Positions 46,616 to 56,495 of a stretch of DNA of 64,000 nucleotides are shown one piece after another. The stretch's first letter is position 1. Each line of letters begins with the position of its first letter. Where the stretch lies: the NCBI RefSeq assembly GCF_012931845.1, contig NZ_CP051884.1, positions 2,356,001 to 2,420,000 of the forward strand, read 5' to 3'. The notes under the pieces are model-generated. The model was not told where the DNA came from and ran no database searches. It saw nothing but the letters and a program-made list of their open reading frames with translations. Origin of the DNA: Cellulomonas taurus (lineage in GTDB: Bacteria; Actinomycetota; Actinomycetes; Actinomycetales; Cellulomonadaceae). The position numbers were made by a program, and so were the translations under genes.

Positions 46616-47881
46616 TCAGGCGGCGGGGCCCTCGATCAGGGTCACCGTCGCGGTCTGCGATGCACCGGTGGCGGTGGTCCAGGTCAGCTGGACCTGGTCA
46701 CCGGGCGCGTGGTCGGCGAGCGCCGCACTCAGCTCGTCGCCGGAGGTCACGGTGGTGCCGTCCACCGCGGTGATGGTGTCACCGGCCACCAGACCCGCCT
46801 GGGCGGCCGGGGTGTCGGCGATCACGCCGCCGACCACGGCTCCGGTGCCGGTCGCGCCGGGCAGGCCGGTGCTGGTGGTGGACAGCTGCACGCCGAGGAA
46901 GGCCGGCAGACCGATCGTCACGGTGTCCGACGCCTCGCCGGAGACGATCTGCTTGGCGACGGTCAGCGCGTCCTCGATCGGGATCGCGTAGCCGGTGATG
47001 TTGGACGAGCCGGAGGACGCGGCGGTGGTGATGCCGACCACCTCACCCTGGTCGTCGATCAGCGCACCCCCGGAGTCACCGGAGACCACATCCGCGTCGA
47101 CCTGGATCAGGTTGGTCAGGTCCTCCCCCTTGGACACGCCCTCGGACTGCGTGGTGATCGACTGCTCCAGCCCGGTAACCGGACCGGTGGCGGCCATCAG
47201 CGTGCCGCCGCCCTCGGCGTTGCCCACCGCGGTCACCGTGTCACCGACGGCCGGGTCGCCATCCTTGTCGACGGTGGCCGTGGTCAGCCCGGAGGCACCC
47301 TGCAGCTGGAGCACCGCGATGTCCGCCGTGGAGTCGGTGCCGACCACGGTGGCGGTGTAGGTCTGGCCGGTCGCGGGCACCGTCACCTGGATCTCGGTGG
47401 AGCCCTCGACCACGTGGTTGTTGGTGAGGATCAGGCCAGTGGAGGTCAGCACCACACCGGAGCCGGCGGCCTCGGCGGAGTTGTACCCGAGCACGGTGTT
47501 GATCAGGACGACCCCGGTGGACTGCTCCGCCGTGGCCTCGGTGACGTCCAGCGACGACGAGCCCTGCACCTGCTCGCCCGGCGTCGTCTGCTGCCCGCTC
47601 TGGCCCTGCCCGCCCTGGCCCTGCCCGAGCTGACCGCCGAACGTGCCGAAGGTCGGGAGTTGGTTCTGGGCATCCGTGCTCGGCGCGGCAGCGAGGTCGG
47701 TGCCGTGGTCGGCGATGGCGATCCCGATGCCCATCCCGCCGCCGATCAGCCCGAGGGACAGCACCCCGGAGGCGAACAGGGCGATCGCGGTGCGACGTCG
47801 GCGGGGGCGCACGGACACGGGCGCGACGGGCTGCTCGGGCCCGAGGTACTGCTGCTGCGGGTCGAACGGCTGCTGCTCCAT
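46616..47881 (-). CDS. HtrA/DegP-like membrane-anchored serine protease with PDZ domain
   Basis: This 421-residue protein has a short Gln/Pro-rich cytoplasmic tail, one TM segment (about 31-56), a low-complexity Gly/Gln linker (80-108), a trypsin-like domain with His156 (NNHVVEG), Asp187 (ADIAVLQL) and Ser270 (SGDSGGAL), and a C-terminal PDZ domain (about 330-415). HtrA proteases degrade or refold damaged envelope proteins. ATG 47881 has AGGAGG at ideal spacing. It is monocistronic, with a hairpin downstream. Confidence 0.93.
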   Translation of the reverse strand: MEQQPFDPQQQYLGPEQPVAPVSVRPRRRRTAIALFASGVLSLGLIGGGMGIGIAIADHGTDLAAAPSTDAQNQLPTFGTFGGQLGQGQGGQGQSGQQTTPGEQVQGSSSLDVTEATAEQSTGVVLINTVLGYNSAEAAGSGVVLTSTGLILTNNHVVEGSTEIQVTVPATGQTYTATVVGTDSTADIAVLQLQGASGLTTATVDKDGDPAVGDTVTAVGNAEGGGTLMAATGPVTGLEQSITTQSEGVSKGEDLTNLIQVDADVVSGDSGGALIDDQGEVVGITTAASSGSSNITGYAIPIEDALTVAKQIVSGEASDTVTIGLPAFLGVQLSTTSTGLPGATGTGAVVGGVIADTPAAQAGLVAGDTITAVDGTTVTSGDELSAALADHAPGDQVQLTWTTATGASQTATVTLIEGPAA

Positions 47882-48016
47882 GACTACCTCCTGCTGACCG
47901 GCGCCCCAGTGGCGGCGATGGCAAGAAGTAGACGGCGGCAACCAGGAAGGGGGCTGGGGCTTTCCTGGGAGTGGGCTACGAAACGGTCTCCGGGCTCCCC
48001 CAGGTTCCCGGCCCTC

Positions 48017-48058
48017 GACGACGGGGCGGCACAGGACGGCACGCGCCGCCCCGTCGTC
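48017..48058 (-). terminator. Terminator after the amidohydrolase gene
   Basis: A 14-bp stem (48017-48030 with 48045-48058, GACGACGGGGCGGC) with a 14-base loop lies just past the stop at 48064. The rest of the 182-base gap to the protease start is featureless. Confidence 0.75.
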
Positions 48059-48063
48059 ACGGC

Positions 48064-49287
48064 TCAGCGCGCGAAGCGCTCCGACCGCTCGACCGTGCGG
48101 GCCCCCTCGTCCTCGGACCAGGTGAAGACCGTGCGACCGTCGATCAGCACGTGCTCGGCCCGGGCGTGCACGTCCAGCGGGTCGGTGGACCAGACCACGA
48201 CGTCACCGTCCCGGCCCGGCTCCAGCGCACCGATCCGCCCGTCGAGCCCGAGGAACTGCGCCGGGTTCACCGTCAGCGCCTCGATCGCGACCTGCGGGGA
48301 CAGACCGTCCTTCACCGCCAGCGTGGCCTGATGCACCAGGAAGTTGATCGGCACCACCGGGTGGTCGGTGGTGATCGCGACCCGCACCCCGGCCCGCACC
48401 ATGTCGACCAGGTTGGTGACCGCGCGGTCCTTGAGCTCGACCTTGGACCGCGAGGTGAACGTCGGCCCGTAGATCACCGGGATGTCCTTCTCCGCGAGGA
48501 CGTCCGCGATCTTGTTGCCCTCGGTGCCGTGGTTCACGACCAGCTTGTAGCCGAACTCCTCCGACAGCCGGATCGCGGTGGCGATGTCGTCGTGCCGGTG
48601 GGTGTGCTGGTCCCACACCAGCTCGCCGTCCAGCACCCGGGCCAGGGTGTCCAGCGTCAGGTCCGCCTTGAACGGCTCACCCTTCGCCTCTGCCGCCGCC
48701 TTGGCCGCCCGGTAGTGCTGTGCCTCGGTGAACGCCTGCCGGATCACGTAGGCCACGCCCAGCCGGGTGGACGGGGTCTGCTTCTTGTCGCCGTACACCC
48801 GCTTCGGGTTCTCGCCCAGTGCCGCCTTCACGCTCACGGTGGTGGAGATGACCTGCTCGTCGACGGTGCGACCGCCCCAGGTCTTGATCGCCACCGTCTG
48901 GCCGCCGATCGGGTTGCCCGACCCCGGCTTGACCACCACCGAGGTGATGCCGCCGGACAGCGCGTCCCGGAAGCCCTCGTCCTCGATGTTGATCGCGTCC
49001 AGCGCCCGCACCCCGGCCATGTTCGGCCCGGTCATCTCATTGGTGTCGTTCCCGGCCCAGCCGAGCCCCTCCTCGTCGATGCCGACGTGGCCGTGCGCCT
49101 CGATGAACCCGGGCAGCACCCACTTGCCGGTGGCATCGATCACCCGGGCATCCGCCGGGACCTGCACATCGGCGCCGACGGCCTCGATCTTGCCGTCGCG
49201 GATCAGGACGGTGCCGCCCTCGATGACGGGGGCGGACACGGGCACGACGCGGCCGCCGGTGATGGCGACCAGGGAAGGTGTAGTCAT
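48064..49287 (-). CDS. Amidohydrolase (imidazolonepropionase-like)
   Basis: This 407-residue metal-dependent hydrolase of the amidohydrolase superfamily has DATGKWVLPGFIEAHGHVGI (first metal His-x-His), the Lys position VVVKPGSGNPIGGQTVAIKTW, WDQHTHRHDD, VVNHGTEGNK and AITTDHPVVP, then TVNPAQFLGLDGRIGALEPG at the end. Family members act on cyclic amides; this subgroup is common in actinobacteria and its substrate is unknown. ATG 49287 is eight bases after TACCGT with no RBS. Confidence 0.88.
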   Translation of the reverse strand: MTTPSLVAITGGRVVPVSAPVIEGGTVLIRDGKIEAVGADVQVPADARVIDATGKWVLPGFIEAHGHVGIDEEGLGWAGNDTNEMTGPNMAGVRALDAINIEDEGFRDALSGGITSVVVKPGSGNPIGGQTVAIKTWGGRTVDEQVISTTVSVKAALGENPKRVYGDKKQTPSTRLGVAYVIRQAFTEAQHYRAAKAAAEAKGEPFKADLTLDTLARVLDGELVWDQHTHRHDDIATAIRLSEEFGYKLVVNHGTEGNKIADVLAEKDIPVIYGPTFTSRSKVELKDRAVTNLVDMVRAGVRVAITTDHPVVPINFLVHQATLAVKDGLSPQVAIEALTVNPAQFLGLDGRIGALEPGRDGDVVVWSTDPLDVHARAEHVLIDGRTVFTWSEDEGARTVERSERFAR

Positions 49288-49295
49288 GGGACCAC

Positions 49296-49301
49296 ACGGT
49301 A
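49296..49301 (-). promoter_or_regulatory. -10 box of the amidohydrolase gene
   Basis: TACCGT on the minus strand ends eight bases before the ATG at 49287, with no ribosome-binding site. Confidence 0.45.
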
Positions 49302-49348
49302 ACTGTGGTCACTGTCGCCACCGGCCGTGCTGTGGCACCGTGACCTGC

Positions 49349-50365
49349 GTGCGATACGTGATCATCGGCGCCGGCGCGGTCGGCGGGACCATCGGCGGGC
49401 TGCTGCACGAGGCGGGACGGGAGGTCGTCCTGGTCGCCCGGGGTGCCCACCTGGCGGCGATGCGGGACGAGGGGCTGCGGCTGACCACGCCGGACGGCAC
49501 CCGGGTGCTGCACGCGCCCACCGCCGCCGGGCCGGAGCAGGTCGAGCTGCGCACCGGGGACGTCCTGGTGCTGGCGGTGAAGAGCCAGGACACGGCGACG
49601 ACCCTGGCGGCCTGGGCGGATCGGCCGGTGGACGGTGACCCGGAGCGGACGGCGGCGCAGGAGCTGCTGCTGGTGCTGGCGCAGAACGGGGTGGACAACG
49701 AGCGCACAGCGCTGCGCCGGTTCGACCGGGTGGCCGGGATGTGCGTGTGGCTGCCCGCCACGTTCCTGGAGCCGGGCCGGGTGTCGGCGGCGGGCGCGCC
49801 GGTGGCGGGGGTGCTGACCCTGGGAACCGTGCCGGTGTCCGACCGCACGGACCCGGATCTGGTCACCGTCTCCGAGGACCTGACGGCAGCCGGGTTCCGC
49901 GCGCCGGTGGTGTCGGACGTGCTGGCCTGGAAGTACGCGAAGCTGCTGTCGAACCTCGGCAACGCCGTCGAGGCGCTGTGCGGACCGCTGCGCGGCAACG
50001 ACGCGGCCCGGGAGCTGCTGCACGCGGCCGTCGACGAGGCGGAGCGGGTCTTGGTCGCCGCCGGGATCGCCTGGACCGGCGAGGACGAGCAGGCCGCCGC
50101 CCGGGAGGGCTACACGCTGGTGGACCTGCCGGGTCAGGAGCGCGGGGGCGGCTCGACCTGGCAGTCGTTGCAGCGGGGTGCCGGGTCCGTCGAGGCGAAC
50201 TGGCTGAACGGGGAGATCGTGCTGCTCGGCCGGCTGCACGGGGTCGCGACGCCGGTGAACGCGCTGCTGCTGCGCCGGGTCGAACAGGCTGCTGCCACGG
50301 GCGCGCGTCCCGGCGGCCACGACGCGGCCGATCTCCTGGCCACAGCGGTCGAACACCGCCGATGA
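49349..50365 (+). CDS. Ketopantoate reductase family protein (ApbA/PanE-like)
   Basis: This 338-residue protein has the NADP Rossmann motif VIIGAGAVGGTIGGLL and the ApbA C-terminal domain with KYAKLLSNLGNAVEAL (Lys/Asn active-site helix) and NWLNGEIVLLGRLHG (with the Glu). It reduces a ketopantoate-like 2-oxo acid with NADPH. It is somewhat longer than PanE (about 300), so a relative with another substrate is possible. GTG 49349 is seven bases after CACCGT. It is divergent from the amidohydrolase. Confidence 0.85.
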   Translation: MRYVIIGAGAVGGTIGGLLHEAGREVVLVARGAHLAAMRDEGLRLTTPDGTRVLHAPTAAGPEQVELRTGDVLVLAVKSQDTATTLAAWADRPVDGDPERTAAQELLLVLAQNGVDNERTALRRFDRVAGMCVWLPATFLEPGRVSAAGAPVAGVLTLGTVPVSDRTDPDLVTVSEDLTAAGFRAPVVSDVLAWKYAKLLSNLGNAVEALCGPLRGNDAARELLHAAVDEAERVLVAAGIAWTGEDEQAAAREGYTLVDLPGQERGGGSTWQSLQRGAGSVEANWLNGEIVLLGRLHGVATPVNALLLRRVEQAAATGARPGGHDAADLLATAVEHRR

Positions 50366-50414
50366 ACGACGCCCGCATCCTGCGCTGCACCGCAGGACGC
50401 CGAGGGGCCCGCGC

Positions 50415-50891
50415 GTGAGCCGCGTTCCGCCCGGATCGGGTCGGGAACTGCCTGCTGGGGCACCGGGCGCGCCGGGCGCCGGGCAGGAGCAGCGCCCGGA
50501 GGCCGCCGCCCCGCGGGTGCCGGCCGGGCCGGCGCAGACCCGGGTGGACCGGTGGGTGTGGGCGGTCCGGCTGACCAAGACCCGGGCGGCGGCGGCCAGT
50601 GCGTGCCGCGCCGGGCACATCCGGGTGAACGGTGAGCGCGCCAAGCCCGCGACGAGCGTGAAGATCGGCGACGAGGTCCGGGTGCGCGGCGAGGGTCCGG
50701 AACGGATCGTCGTGGTGCGGGCGGTGATCGAACGGCGGGTCGGACCGCCGGTGGCCGTGCAGTGCTACCGGGACGACACTCCCCCGCCCCCGCCGAAGGA
50801 GCACATCGCCCTGGCGGCGCAGCGGGATCGCGGTGCCGGGCGACCGACCAAGCGGGAGCGACGCGAGATCGATCGGCTCCGGGGCCGCTAG
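50415..50891 (+). CDS. S4-domain RNA-binding protein (Hsp15-like)
   Basis: This 158-residue protein has a low-complexity N-terminal extension (about 40 residues) and an S4 domain: TRVDRWVWAVRLTKTRAAAASACRAGHIRVNGERA and KIGDEVRVR. A basic tail RPTKRERREIDRLRGR ends it. Hsp15-like proteins bind stalled 50S subunits in ribosome recycling. GTG 50415 is near the end of the preceding gene (49-base gap). Its last four bases overlap, in antisense, the DUF72 gene. Confidence 0.85.
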   Translation: MSRVPPGSGRELPAGAPGAPGAGQEQRPEAAAPRVPAGPAQTRVDRWVWAVRLTKTRAAAASACRAGHIRVNGERAKPATSVKIGDEVRVRGEGPERIVVVRAVIERRVGPPVAVQCYRDDTPPPPPKEHIALAAQRDRGAGRPTKRERREIDRLRGR

Positions 50892-51721
50892 GTCCGCGCC
50901 GCCCGCACGCGCTCGATCAGCGCCATCGCGTCCTTCGGCGCCCGCACCTTGGTGTCGTTGTCGAAGAACACCCAGACGTCCAGCCCCCGGTCGGCCCAGT
51001 CGAGCACCTTCGCCGCCCACCGGTCGAGCGCCGGGTCGTCGTAGCCGGAGACGTACAACTCGCTGTCGCCGTGCAGCCGGACGTAGACCAGGTCGGCGGT
51101 GACGTCCTCGAAGTACGGCCAGCGACCGGCGGTGTCGGCGACCACCAGACCGATGCCCAGCTCGCGCAGCAGCTCCGGGAACTCCGGCGTGCGGAAGGTG
51201 TCGTGCCGCACCTCCAGCACATGTTGGATCGGCCGGTCGTCCTCGCTCGCGGTCCAGGCGCGCCCCTCACCGTCCAACCGTTGATCGTGCTGCCGGGCGA
51301 GGGAGGCGGCTGCCCCGGTGCTGCGCGGCAGCTCGGCGGCGAAGGCGCGCAACCGGTCGGCGTCGTAGCCCAGGGTCGGCGGCAGCTGCCACAGCACGGG
51401 GCCGAGCACGGGGCCGAGGGCGAGGACCCCGGAGGCGAAGAAGTTGGCCAACGGGGTGCGGGCGTCGGCGAGCTTCTTCATGTGCGTGATGAACCGGGGC
51501 CCTTTGACGCTGAACCGGAACCCGTCCGGCACCTCGGACCGCCACCGCTGGTACGACGCCGGCCGTTGCAGGGCGTAGAAGGATCCGTTCACCTCGATCG
51601 CCGTCATCCGCTCGGCGGCGTAGGCCAGTTCGGCGCGCTGCGGCAGGCCCCGCGGGTAGAAGTCGGCACGCCAGGGGGCGTAGCGCCAGCCGGAGATGCC
51701 GATCCGGATCTCGCCTACCAT
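50888..51721 (-). CDS. DUF72 family protein
   Basis: This 277-residue protein has the DUF72 TIM-barrel features RIGISGWRYAPWRADFYP, EVNGSFYALQRPASYQRW, FSVKGPRFITHMKKL, LEVRHDTF and YVRLHGDSELYVSGY. Function is unproved for the family. ATG 51721 is eight bases after TAGCGT with no RBS. It converges with and slightly overlaps the S4 gene. Confidence 0.9.
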   Translation of the reverse strand: MVGEIRIGISGWRYAPWRADFYPRGLPQRAELAYAAERMTAIEVNGSFYALQRPASYQRWRSEVPDGFRFSVKGPRFITHMKKLADARTPLANFFASGVLALGPVLGPVLWQLPPTLGYDADRLRAFAAELPRSTGAAASLARQHDQRLDGEGRAWTASEDDRPIQHVLEVRHDTFRTPEFPELLRELGIGLVVADTAGRWPYFEDVTADLVYVRLHGDSELYVSGYDDPALDRWAAKVLDWADRGLDVWVFFDNDTKVRAPKDAMALIERVRAART

Positions 51722-51729
51722 GCTGGCCG

Positions 51730-51735
51730 ACGCTA
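51730..51735 (-). promoter_or_regulatory. -10 box of the DUF72 gene
   Basis: TAGCGT on the minus strand ends eight bases before the ATG at 51721. Confidence 0.45.
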
Positions 51736-51813
51736 GGCACCGACGCCTGGCCCAGCAACCGCGCCCGGCAGCCACCCGCTGTTCACCGGCCGGACGGACG
51801 GAGGCGGTACACC

Positions 51814-53166
51814 GTGGCCGTGGCCCCGCAGACAGCAGTCGTCGACACCGTCCCCCGCCGCCGCGTGCTGGCCTGGGCAGCCTGGGACTGGGGGTCGGCC
51901 GCGTTCAACGCGGTGGTGACGACCTTCGTGTTCACCCGGTGGCTGACCAGCGACGCCTTCGCCACCCCCGGCCTGACCGGCGCCGCCCTGGACCGGGAGC
52001 TGGCGGCGCACTCGTCCTGGCTGGGCTGGGGGCTGACGATTGCCGGGGTGCTGGTCGCGGTGCTGGCCCCCGCGCTGGGCCGCCGGGCCGACGGCACCGG
52101 ACACCGGCGCCGGGCGCTGGCCTGGCTCACCGGGCTGACGGTGCTGGTCTGTGCGGCGATGGCGCTCGTCGTGCCGGACCCGGACGCGCTGACCCTGAAC
52201 CTGGTCGCCGGGATCGCCCTGCTGGCGGTGGGCACCGTGACCTTCGAGCTGGCGTCGGTGCACTACAACGCGCTGCTGTCCGCCGTCTCCACCCCGGCGA
52301 CGGTGGGTCGGGTGAGCGGGATCGGCTGGGGCGCCGGGTACCTGGGCGGCATCGTGCTGCTGGCGGTGCTGCTGGTCGGCTTCGTGCAGCCCGACGTGGG
52401 CTGGTTCGGGGTGACGGCGGACAACGGCGCGAACATCCGGGCCGCCGTCTTCGCCTCCGCCGTGTGGTTCGGGGTGTTCGCGGTGCCGGTGCTGATCGCG
52501 GTGCCGGAACCACCGGTGGTCGCCGGGGCACCTCGGGTCGGCTTCGTGGAGAGCTACCGCCGGGTGCTGGCCGATCTGCGCGGACTCTGGCGGGAGGCGG
52601 GCGGTCTGCGGGGCACCGTCGGATTCCTGCTGGCCAGCGCCGTGTACCGGGACGGGCTGACCGGGGTGTTCACCTTCGGGGCGGTGATCGCCTCCGGGAC
52701 GTTCGGGTTCAGCGCCTCCGGCGTCCTGGTGTTCGCGGTGGCGGCGAATGTGGTGGCCGGGGTCGCCACCCTGGTCTGCGGACGCTGGGACGACGTGCTC
52801 GGGTCGCGTCGGATCGTGCTGGCGGCGCTGGTCGGCCTGGTGATCACCGGCATCGCGACCTTCGCCCTCGCCGACCGGGGACAGGCGGCGTTCTGGGTCT
52901 GCGGGCTGCTGCTGTGCCTGTTCGTCGGGCCCGCCCAGTCGGCGAGCCGCAGCCTGCTGCTCCGGGTCACCCCGCCGGGTCGGGAGAGCGCGATGTTCGG
53001 GCTGTACGCCACCACGGGGCGGGCCGCGAGCTTCCTGTCGCCGCTGGCGTTCTCCGTGGCGGTCGGGGTGTCCGGCAGTCAGCGGTGGGGCATCCTGGGC
53101 ATCGTGCTGGTGATCGCCGTCGGATGTGGGCTGCTGCTCGCCGTGCGTCCCCGGGCGACGGCATGA
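51814..53166 (+). CDS. UMF1-family MFS transporter (Atg22-like)
   Basis: This 450-residue membrane protein has the UMF1 mark WAAWDWGSAAFNAVV in TM1 and about 12 hydrophobic segments. It has the conserved VHYNALLSAVSTPATVGRVSG loop. The family relates to yeast Atg22 vacuolar amino-acid effluxers; bacterial substrates are unknown. GTG 51814 is the first plausible start. It overlaps the hydrolase gene by four bases (ATGA). Confidence 0.88.
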   Translation: MAVAPQTAVVDTVPRRRVLAWAAWDWGSAAFNAVVTTFVFTRWLTSDAFATPGLTGAALDRELAAHSSWLGWGLTIAGVLVAVLAPALGRRADGTGHRRRALAWLTGLTVLVCAAMALVVPDPDALTLNLVAGIALLAVGTVTFELASVHYNALLSAVSTPATVGRVSGIGWGAGYLGGIVLLAVLLVGFVQPDVGWFGVTADNGANIRAAVFASAVWFGVFAVPVLIAVPEPPVVAGAPRVGFVESYRRVLADLRGLWREAGGLRGTVGFLLASAVYRDGLTGVFTFGAVIASGTFGFSASGVLVFAVAANVVAGVATLVCGRWDDVLGSRRIVLAALVGLVITGIATFALADRGQAAFWVCGLLLCLFVGPAQSASRSLLLRVTPPGRESAMFGLYATTGRAASFLSPLAFSVAVGVSGSQRWGILGIVLVIAVGCGLLLAVRPRATA

Positions 53167-54119
53167 CGCTCGACTGGCGGCCCGATCCGCTCGGCCCGGG
53201 CTGGGAGTCGGCGGAGCTGCCGGTGTCCGTGCACGACCCCTCGTTGGTCGCCACCCTGGTCCGGCACGGTGCGCAGACGGCCGGTCCCGCGATGCTGCAC
53301 CTGCACGGCTTCAACGACTACTTCTTCCAGACCCACCTGGCCGACGCCGCCCGGGAGGCGGGGCTGGCGTTCTACGCCCTCGATCTGCGCCGGTGCGGGA
53401 GGTCGTGGCGGCCCGGGCAACTGCCGCACACCGTGGCCGACCTGGCCGAGTACCGGGTGGACCTGGCGCTGGCCGCCCGGTGGCTGCGGGCCCTCGACCA
53501 CGACCGGCTGGTGCTGCACGCCCACTCGACCGGCGGCCTGACGGCGGCGCTGTGGGCGGCCAGTCCGGCGGGGCGGGAGGCGGTGGACGCGCTCGTGCTG
53601 AACAGTCCGTGGTTCGACCTGAACGCGCGCTGGTTCCAGCGGGTGGTGTCGACCTGGGTGCTGGACACCCTGGGGCCGCTGGACCCGGACCGGGTGATCG
53701 CCGACGGGCCCTCCGCGTACTCGTACCACCTGCACCGTGCGCATGGCGGGCGCTGGGACTACGACCTGACGATGAAGCCCGCCGACGGGTTCCCGGTGCG
53801 TGCCGGGTGGCTGCGGGCCGTGCGTCGTGGTCAGGCCCGGTTGGCGCGCGGGCTGGGCATCGACGCGCCGGTCCTGGTCGCCACCGCGGCGGAATCCGGT
53901 CCGAACCGGCTGGACAATCCGCTGCTGGACGCGCAGGACACGGTGCTGGACGTGCGGCAGATCTGGGCCCGATCACGACAGCTCGGACCCGACGTCACCG
54001 AGCTGCGAGTGCCCGGGGCGATCCACGACCTCACCCTGTCCGCCGACCGGCCCCGCGCGGTGTACCTCGACGGCATGCTCGCGTGGGTGCGCCGGACGCT
54101 GGCCGACCGAGCCGCCTGA
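53163..54119 (+). CDS. Alpha/beta hydrolase (lysophospholipase-like)
   Basis: This 318-residue hydrolase has the oxyanion HLHGFNDYFF, the nucleophile elbow LHAHSTGGLTAALWA with the Ser in AHSTGG, and a C-terminal His in VPGAIHDLTLSADR. It is close to monoglyceride lipase or lysophospholipase families. Coupled to the UMF1 transporter by a four-base overlap, it may process what that transporter moves. There is no signal peptide, so it acts in the cytoplasm. Confidence 0.85.
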   Translation: MTLDWRPDPLGPGWESAELPVSVHDPSLVATLVRHGAQTAGPAMLHLHGFNDYFFQTHLADAAREAGLAFYALDLRRCGRSWRPGQLPHTVADLAEYRVDLALAARWLRALDHDRLVLHAHSTGGLTAALWAASPAGREAVDALVLNSPWFDLNARWFQRVVSTWVLDTLGPLDPDRVIADGPSAYSYHLHRAHGGRWDYDLTMKPADGFPVRAGWLRAVRRGQARLARGLGIDAPVLVATAAESGPNRLDNPLLDAQDTVLDVRQIWARSRQLGPDVTELRVPGAIHDLTLSADRPRAVYLDGMLAWVRRTLADRAA

Positions 54120-54140
54120 GCAGCGGGCCGGGCGGCCTCG

Positions 54141-54210
54141 AGGTCGTCAGTTCCGCCCCGAGTTCGGTGTCGGGACTGCCGAACTCGGGCGCGAACCATC
54201 GAACTCGGCG
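54141..54210. repeat. R20 repeat pair in inverted arrangement
   Basis: A unit GTCGTCAGTTCCGCCCCGAG (54143-54162) is followed by inverted units from GACTGCCGAACTCGGGCGCG (54174-54193) to 54208. This is the only family site between two genes on the plus strand. Confidence 0.65.
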
Positions 54211-54307
54211 TGGGCGACGGCGAGCGGCGGTCCGGGCGGGCGATCGTGGGGGCGCGTGTGACCTGCGGGATGGTGGGCATGTCGGCGCCGTCCGGCATGC
54301 TGGCGCG

Positions 54308-55216
54308 GTGCCGTCGTCCCGCACCCATCGCCCGGACGGTCCCCTCGACCTCCGACTGACCCTGAGCGCCCTGCGCCGGGGTGCGGGTGACCCGACCCTG
54401 CGGATGGTCGCCGACGGATCGATCTGGCGGACGGTCCGCACCCCGGACGGCCCGGCCACCCTGCACCTGACCGCCCGGCCGGGCGAGGTCACCGGCACCG
54501 CGTGGGGGCCCGGTGCCGATCGGGTGCTGGACACCCTGCCCGCCCTGCTCGGCGACCACGACGACCCGCGCACCTTCGACCCGGCCGGACATCTCGGCCT
54601 GCACCGCGCGGCCCGCGCCCTGCACGGTCTGCGGATGACCCGCAGCCTCGACCTGTTCGGCTCCCTGGTCCCCGCCGTCCTGGAGCAGCGGGTGGTCACC
54701 GTCGACGCGCAGGCTGCCTGGTCGTTCCTGGTCCGGCGACACGGCTCGCCCGCCCCCGGCCCGGCGCCGGAGGGGATGCGGGTCGCCCCCGACCCGGCCG
54801 GCTGGCGCGAGGTGCCGGTGTGGGACTGGCGACGCGCCGGGGTGGACGACGCCCGCACCGGTGCGATCCGGCGGGTGGCCTCGGTCGCCGCCAAGCTGGA
54901 ACAGGCGGTGGAGCTCGGGTCGACGGCGGAGCTGACCCGGCGGATGTGCGTGGTGCCCGGGATCGGGCCGTGGACCGCCGCCGAGGTGGCCCGCCGGGTG
55001 TTGGGCGACCCGGATGCGGTGTCCGTGGGCGACCTGCATCTGCCCCGCCTGGTCGCCGCCGCGGTCGGGCACCGGGTCGAGCAGCACGAGGTGCTGGACG
55101 CCCTGGGGCCGTGGGCGCCGCACCGCGGGCGGGTGGTGCGACTGCTGGAGCTGGTCGAGCACCGCACGACCGGCCGGGACCGGCCGCGACCGCGCCGGGC
55201 CGCCAGGTTCGGCTGA
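54308..55216 (+). CDS. AlkA-like DNA-3-methyladenine glycosylase
   Basis: This 302-residue protein belongs to the HhH-GPD superfamily. It has [15 protein letters not shown], the helix-hairpin-helix [20 protein letters not shown] and the catalytic Asp242 in VSVGDLHLP. The N-terminal half matches AlkA-type sugar-binding folds. It removes alkylated bases in base-excision repair. GTG 54308 lies six bases after CATGCT (weak -10). Many AlkA relatives are damage-inducible; no such control is seen here. Confidence 0.88.
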   Translation: MPSSRTHRPDGPLDLRLTLSALRRGAGDPTLRMVADGSIWRTVRTPDGPATLHLTARPGEVTGTAWGPGADRVLDTLPALLGDHDDPRTFDPAGHLGLHRAARALHGLRMTRSLDLFGSLVPAVLEQRVVTVDAQAAWSFLVRRHGSPAPGPAPEGMRVAPDPAGWREVPVWDWRRAGVDDARTGAIRRVASVAAKLEQAVELGSTAELTRRMCVVPGIGPWTAAEVARRVLGDPDAVSVGDLHLPRLVAAAVGHRVEQHEVLDALGPWAPHRGRVVRLLELVEHRTTGRDRPRPRRAARFG

Positions 55217-55307
55217 CCGGGCGGCACGAATCGCTGGACCGGGAATGCCACGCCGACCCCGCACGCTGCACAATGGATCGGTCTGGCCCCGAGCAGAGGA
55301 AGCATCC

Positions 55308-55775
55308 GTGAACCAGCCCCGCATGAACGTCGAGTCGTTCAACCTGGACCACCGCACCGTCGCCGCGCCGTACATCCGGCTCGCGGACAAGAAGGTGCTG
55401 CCCGCCGGTGACGTGATCAGCAAGTTCGACGTGCGCTTCACCCAGCCGAACAAGGCCCACCTGGAGATGCCGGTGGTGCACTCGCTGGAGCACATGTTCG
55501 CGGAGCACTCCCGCAACCACTCCGACCGGGTGATCGACTTCTCCCCGATGGGCTGCCAGACCGGCTTCTACCTGATCCTGCAGGGCGAGTGGGCGCAGGA
55601 GGAAGTGCAGGAGCTCGTCGCCGCCACCCTCACCGACATCACCACCGCCACCGAGGTGCCCGCCGCCAACGAGGTGCAGTGCGGCTGGGGCGCCAACCAC
55701 ACCCTGACCGGCGCGCAGGAGGCGGCGACGACCTTCCTCGCCCACCGCGACGAGTGGAGCCAGGTCACCGCATGA
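55308..55775 (+). CDS. luxS: S-ribosylhomocysteine lyase LuxS
   Basis: This 155-residue enzyme cleaves S-ribosylhomocysteine to homocysteine and DPD, the AI-2 precursor. Metal ligands are His58 and His62 in [10 protein letters not shown] plus Cys125 in EVQCGWG; the catalytic Cys83 is in MGCQTGF. GTG 55308 follows AGAGGA; an internal ATG at 55323 would give a shorter product. It overlaps mtnN by four bases, so the two steps of the activated-methyl pathway are coupled. Confidence 0.97.
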   Translation: MNQPRMNVESFNLDHRTVAAPYIRLADKKVLPAGDVISKFDVRFTQPNKAHLEMPVVHSLEHMFAEHSRNHSDRVIDFSPMGCQTGFYLILQGEWAQEEVQELVAATLTDITTATEVPAANEVQCGWGANHTLTGAQEAATTFLAHRDEWSQVTA

Positions 55776-56491
55776 GCCTGACGCATGTGCGCGCGGTGAT
55801 CGCCGTCGCGATGCCGGACGAGGCGGCGCCGTTCCTGGAGCGGGCGGACCACATCGCCGAGCCGGTGACCGTGGGTGGTGCCGAGCACCACGAGATCGAG
55901 CTGTCCGGGCAGCCGGTGCTGCTGGTACGCGGCGGGATCGGACTGGCCAACGCCGCCTCCGCCGCCTCGGCCGCCCTGGTCCTGGTCAGCGCTGCCGGTG
56001 GGCAGCCCGCCGCCCTGATCTCCGCCGGGTCCGCCGGCGGCGTGCAGGCCGGGGTGCACGTCGGCGAGGTCGTGGTCGGCACGGAGCACCTGTACACCGG
56101 CGCCGACGCCCGGGCGTTCGGCTACGCGCTGGGCCAGGTGCCGGGGATGCCGCCGGTGTACACCGGTGACCCCGAGCTGCGCCGGGCGGCCCTGGCCGCC
56201 GAGGTGGGCGACCTGACGCTGCGGGCCGGGCTGATGCTCTCCGGCGACCAGTTCGTCGACGCGCAGCTGGTCGGCCCGGTGCGGGAGCAGTTCCCCTCCG
56301 GTCTGTCCACCGACATGGAGACCACCGCCCTGGCCCAGGTGGCGCACGTCTACGGCGTGCCGTTCCTGGCGGTCCGGGGCATCTCCGACCTGTGCGGCCC
56401 GGCCGGCGCCGACGACTTCCTGACCCATGTGGACGACGCCGCGGAGCGGTCGGCCACCGTGGTCGCCGGGCTGCTGGCCCGACTGTCCTGA
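55772..56491 (+). CDS. mtnN: MTA/SAH nucleosidase
   Basis: This 239-residue enzyme removes adenine from S-adenosylhomocysteine and methylthioadenosine, making the substrate for LuxS. It has [11 protein letters not shown] at the N-terminus, [15 protein letters not shown], the substrate loop [17 protein letters not shown] with the catalytic Glu region, and [13 protein letters not shown] with the proton-donor Asp. ATG 55772 sits in the luxS stop. A perfect 42-bp palindromic terminator follows. Confidence 0.93.
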   Translation: MSLTHVRAVIAVAMPDEAAPFLERADHIAEPVTVGGAEHHEIELSGQPVLLVRGGIGLANAASAASAALVLVSAAGGQPAALISAGSAGGVQAGVHVGEVVVGTEHLYTGADARAFGYALGQVPGMPPVYTGDPELRRAALAAEVGDLTLRAGLMLSGDQFVDAQLVGPVREQFPSGLSTDMETTALAQVAHVYGVPFLAVRGISDLCGPAGADDFLTHVDDAAERSATVVAGLLARLS

Positions 56492-56495
56492 CAGC

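Noticed and set aside
55217..55307. SAH or SAM riboswitch upstream of luxS
   Set aside because: The 91-base gap lacks the conserved elements, and no such fold is apparent.
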